Source: Rotaria sp. Silwood1
Taxonomy: Eukaryota > Rotifera > Eurotatoria > Philodinida > Philodinidae
DNA length: 64,000 bases
Reading direction: 5' to 3'
NCBI GenBank assembly: GCA_905250075.1
Contig: CAJNOP010000045.1
Span: forward strand, 539,779 to 603,778
Shown here: one piece after another, positions 59,410 to 64,000 of the stretch
Layout of the letters: each line of letters starts with the position of its first letter
Position numbering within the stretch: the first letter of the stretch is position 1
Made by a program: the position numbers and the translations under genes
Notes under the pieces: model-generated
What the model was told of the DNA's origin: nothing
Seen by the model: the letters and a program-made list of their open reading frames with translations, nothing else
Databases searched by the model: none

Positions 59410-61091
59410 ATGATATTGAAATAAGAGAATATTTTCACAATATCTCTCAAAATAATATGAAATAAATAACAGCAATACATGGAAACATAATAACATTCCA
59501 ATTTGAATCATTATATTTTTTTATTTTATTTGATCAGTTAGAGACTAGTTGTTTATAATACAATCACATGTCGTGTCATAATAAGCTTTGCAACTATTGT
59601 ACAAGTCCGAGCAGAATTAAAAGTTAGGAAGAGGATGACAAAGACGTTTCCTTCGTAAAATTTTCGAACGTTTTGAAAGACTTCTAAAAGTCTCGCGAAA
59701 AATTTATGATAGGAAGGAAATCTTAACTCAGCTTTTGACGGATAATAGTACGAAGATGTTTTCTCTCAGACAGAATGTCATAGAAAGTCGATTATTTTAT
59801 TAACAAAAAATAGAAGTTCTAGCTAGTTCTATATTCCGAATATATTTATAACATTTACACTATGGATATGCAGAATTCAACTATTGTTGCACAGTTGATT
59901 ATGGTTTTCTAGAAATAGTATTACAACGATGTATTACTTAAAGTCTTGCTAGATGTCTTGTTTTCCATAGTCTATATTCTATTTAATTGTTTTTTTTGCA
60001 TATATATACGAAAAAATACAACTAATAAGACAAGAAATTAAAATACGATTAATATGTATTTGTAATGAATTTCTTATATAGATGAACATATAGTTTGTAT
60101 TAGATGAATTTTGGAAAACGAGTGAAATTCTGTACATCCGCAGTGTTGATGATATTGAAATATTCAAAGTATAGACATACGTACTTATGAGAACTTCAAT
60201 TTATGTTGATTTTGTAAATATGTACAGTCAATTAAGATGCCTTCAATGTTAAAGTATTCAATATTAAGAATTTAACTAAAGCAAAAATTAAAATTTTCGA
60301 AATAACAGTTCATCATCATTTTTCTAAAATTAATATCGACCTAACTTCTCAAAGATAATCTATAGGAAAGAACGCATTATGCCATCGTCATCAGTTCATT
60401 AACATTTATAAATTTGACACATAGCTAATTGAAGTCCGAGGATCACGTTTGGTCATGTGCACAGAAAATGCTAGATATTAATGAAAAATAACTTGAATAT
60501 AAACTCGACTAGATCTTAGACGATCAGTTGTATAATCATTGTTATTGTATTATTAAATTTCGAATACATTTTTATTTTCACTTATTTATACATTCTATAT
60601 CTTTCATTCAATTTAAAATCAATCGGAAAAAAAAAACTTTGAATAGTTTTAAAATCTATCTACATTATCAAACTTGTAGGAAAAAAATTAACAATAAACT
60701 AATTCAATTACTTCATCATAAGAATGAAATAAAATTAAATAGTAATAATAATAATTTGTTTTTTCAACTTTGATATTCATTATTATTATTTTTTTTTTGT
60801 ACAATCTTCCGGTGAATGTTTGTCTATATGTTTACAGAAAATATATCACAGCTACATTTGTTTGTTTTTTTTTTTGAGCGACAAATAGACAGCAAAAACA
60901 AAAAACAACATGAAGAAAATGATTTATCTGACAAATACATTTCATCGACGCACACATACATGATACAATACGGTGCTTTCAAATTTTTATTCTCGACTAG
61001 GACAATGAATAATAAACGAACATAAACCAAGGTTAAAGAAAACAAGAAAAAAAAAACAATATTTCGTTTGTTCTTTTTTTTTACATGAAAT
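59410..61091. other. 3' flank of the array and intergenic region
   Basis: About 59410-59565 matches the flank of copy 1 and contains the empty MULE target (TGTTTATAAT at 59550-59559). From there to NUDT21 the sequence is AT-rich with no supported gene. The frames at 60528-60773, 60816-61025 and 60824-61195 look random; the last overlaps the 3' end of NUDT21. Confidence 0.5.
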
Positions 61092-63020
<1,929 letters not shown>

Positions 63021-64000
63021 TTATTTAAGATTTGATAGTCCTATTAATTTACTAAGATATAATAAAATCCAAGCAGCATGCATCGTCAATGATATTACTT
63101 CATGTGGTACATTTCCAATAAATGCACATTTTAAATAAATATGATCACTAAATGTTGCTGTTGTAAAACAAATTGCCATTGCACCAAAAAATGATCCAAA
63201 ACCAATTAATGAATAAAAGAGCCAATCAAGATTTGGTATTTCTTGTCGTTTACTCATCCATAATGATAAACGAACACCAAATGCCATCGAAAGTATTTTA
63301 AATATTTGTTCAATACATAATTGACCAGTTACGATATTTGTTGTATCTAATCGAAAATCAGATGTATAATAAAAAATATTTATTAACCATTCACTTGTTA
63401 ATGTTTGATATTCATTACAAAGAAAAATTAAAAGGAAATTTATAGAACCACATAATAAACCAGTTAAACCTGGTGGTAAATAATCTCCATGATACAATAA
63501 ATCATATAATTCATCTGATGAATGTCCTGGTGATAATGATTGTTCACTTGTTTCAAATAAAAGTAGTAATAATATACTAATTGTAATTAGCATAAATCGT
63601 CCTATATTATTTAAACTTTGTTTATCACTTGATGTTGAAGCTAAAAGAAAAACATACAAAAGAATTTAATCAGTATTTTTTATTTTCTTTATTTAAATAG
63701 AAAACAAAAACAAAATATATCTTACGAGAATTATTATTTCTATTAATCTGCGAAACACTAATCCGACTAAATAAAAGTCCACCAAAAACATGATAAAACA
63801 CATAAGCTATATAACTAGCTGCAATACAATAAAAGAAAATAATAGGATTTATAGCTAAATATATTGGTAAATATGATGGACAAAAACCAGTTAATATCAT
63901 TGATATCCCTAATAAATAACTACCTATTTGTATATCCATTATATTACGATTTTTATAACGATTTTCTATCGATGAATATGCTAATAAATATTTATTTGGT
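63021..64000 (-). CDS. Multipass membrane protein resembling YeeE/YedE sulfur transporters, 3' part
   Basis: Two exons are seen: one open from the right edge to 63726 and a last exon 63640-63021 (intron 63727... to 63641 region, GTAAGATA..TTTTAG, 86 bp, phase 1 intact). The joined frame has about eight hydrophobic segments. The motif LLGISMILTGFCPSYLP resembles the Gly-rich, Cys-containing repeat of YeeE/YedE sulfur-transport proteins (thiosulfate uptake in bacteria). LPPGLTGLLCGSINFLLIFL resembles the start of their second half. The C-terminus, ILLYLSKLIGLSNLK, is followed by TAA. The 5' end lies outside the window. The family call rests on motif likeness only; an unrelated multipass protein is possible. 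If right, the gene could derive from an old transfer, but introns and AT content show it is adapted to this genome. Confidence 0.5.

Overview
The window is AT-rich animal DNA with spliced genes. Host introns follow GT..AG and are often 50-85 bp, mixed with kilobase introns. The recognised genes are metazoan: a membrane adenylyl cyclase, a dystrobrevin, the cleavage factor CFIm25/NUDT21 and METTL24-like proteins. Low GC, short introns, a local METTL24-like expansion, TGTGGG-type telomere-like blocks and many small DNA transposons fit a rotifer, most likely a bdelloid. That assignment is inference, not proof. I saw no retroviral, LTR or Polinton sequence, no CRISPR array and no clear rRNA or tRNA gene.

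Layout. 1-5 kb: the 5' two exons of a minus-strand adenylyl cyclase that runs off the left edge, with a complete hAT-type foldback MITE at 278-680. 8.8-9.2 kb: a small two-exon gene for a secreted peptide, recovered by joining a 10-codon first exon to a second exon. 9.2-16.7 kb: gene-poor, with a 612-bp foldback element. 16.8-21.3 kb: two plus-strand Thr/Ser-rich mucin-like surface proteins. 21.9-28.9 kb: a complete nine-exon dystrobrevin on the minus strand, with all splice phases consistent. 30.5-33.2 kb: an inverted pair of decayed gene fragments, then a MULE remnant with long terminal inverted repeats. 33.8-43.6 kb: largely empty apart from two candidate small elements.

43.6-59.4 kb is a tandem array of three intronless-ORF METTL24/FkbM-like methyltransferases, all on the plus strand. 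Their flanks are also duplicated, which makes it possible to read insertions against empty paralogous sites. A 2.6-kb FLYWCH-MULE sits behind copy 1. A 1.1-kb hAT-like element lies farther along. A 1.8-kb element carrying a nested hAT MITE, and a 0.55-kb repeat-bearing insert, lie in the leader region of copy 2. Copy 3 contains a 10-N gap flanked by an exact 47-bp duplication, which looks like an assembly error.

59.4-64 kb: NUDT21 (three coding exons) and the 3' part of a multipass membrane protein resembling YeeE/YedE sulfur transporters, both on the minus strand; the latter runs off the right edge. The genes do not form an operon or a shared pathway. The main story of the window is local gene duplication and repeated insertion of DNA transposons.
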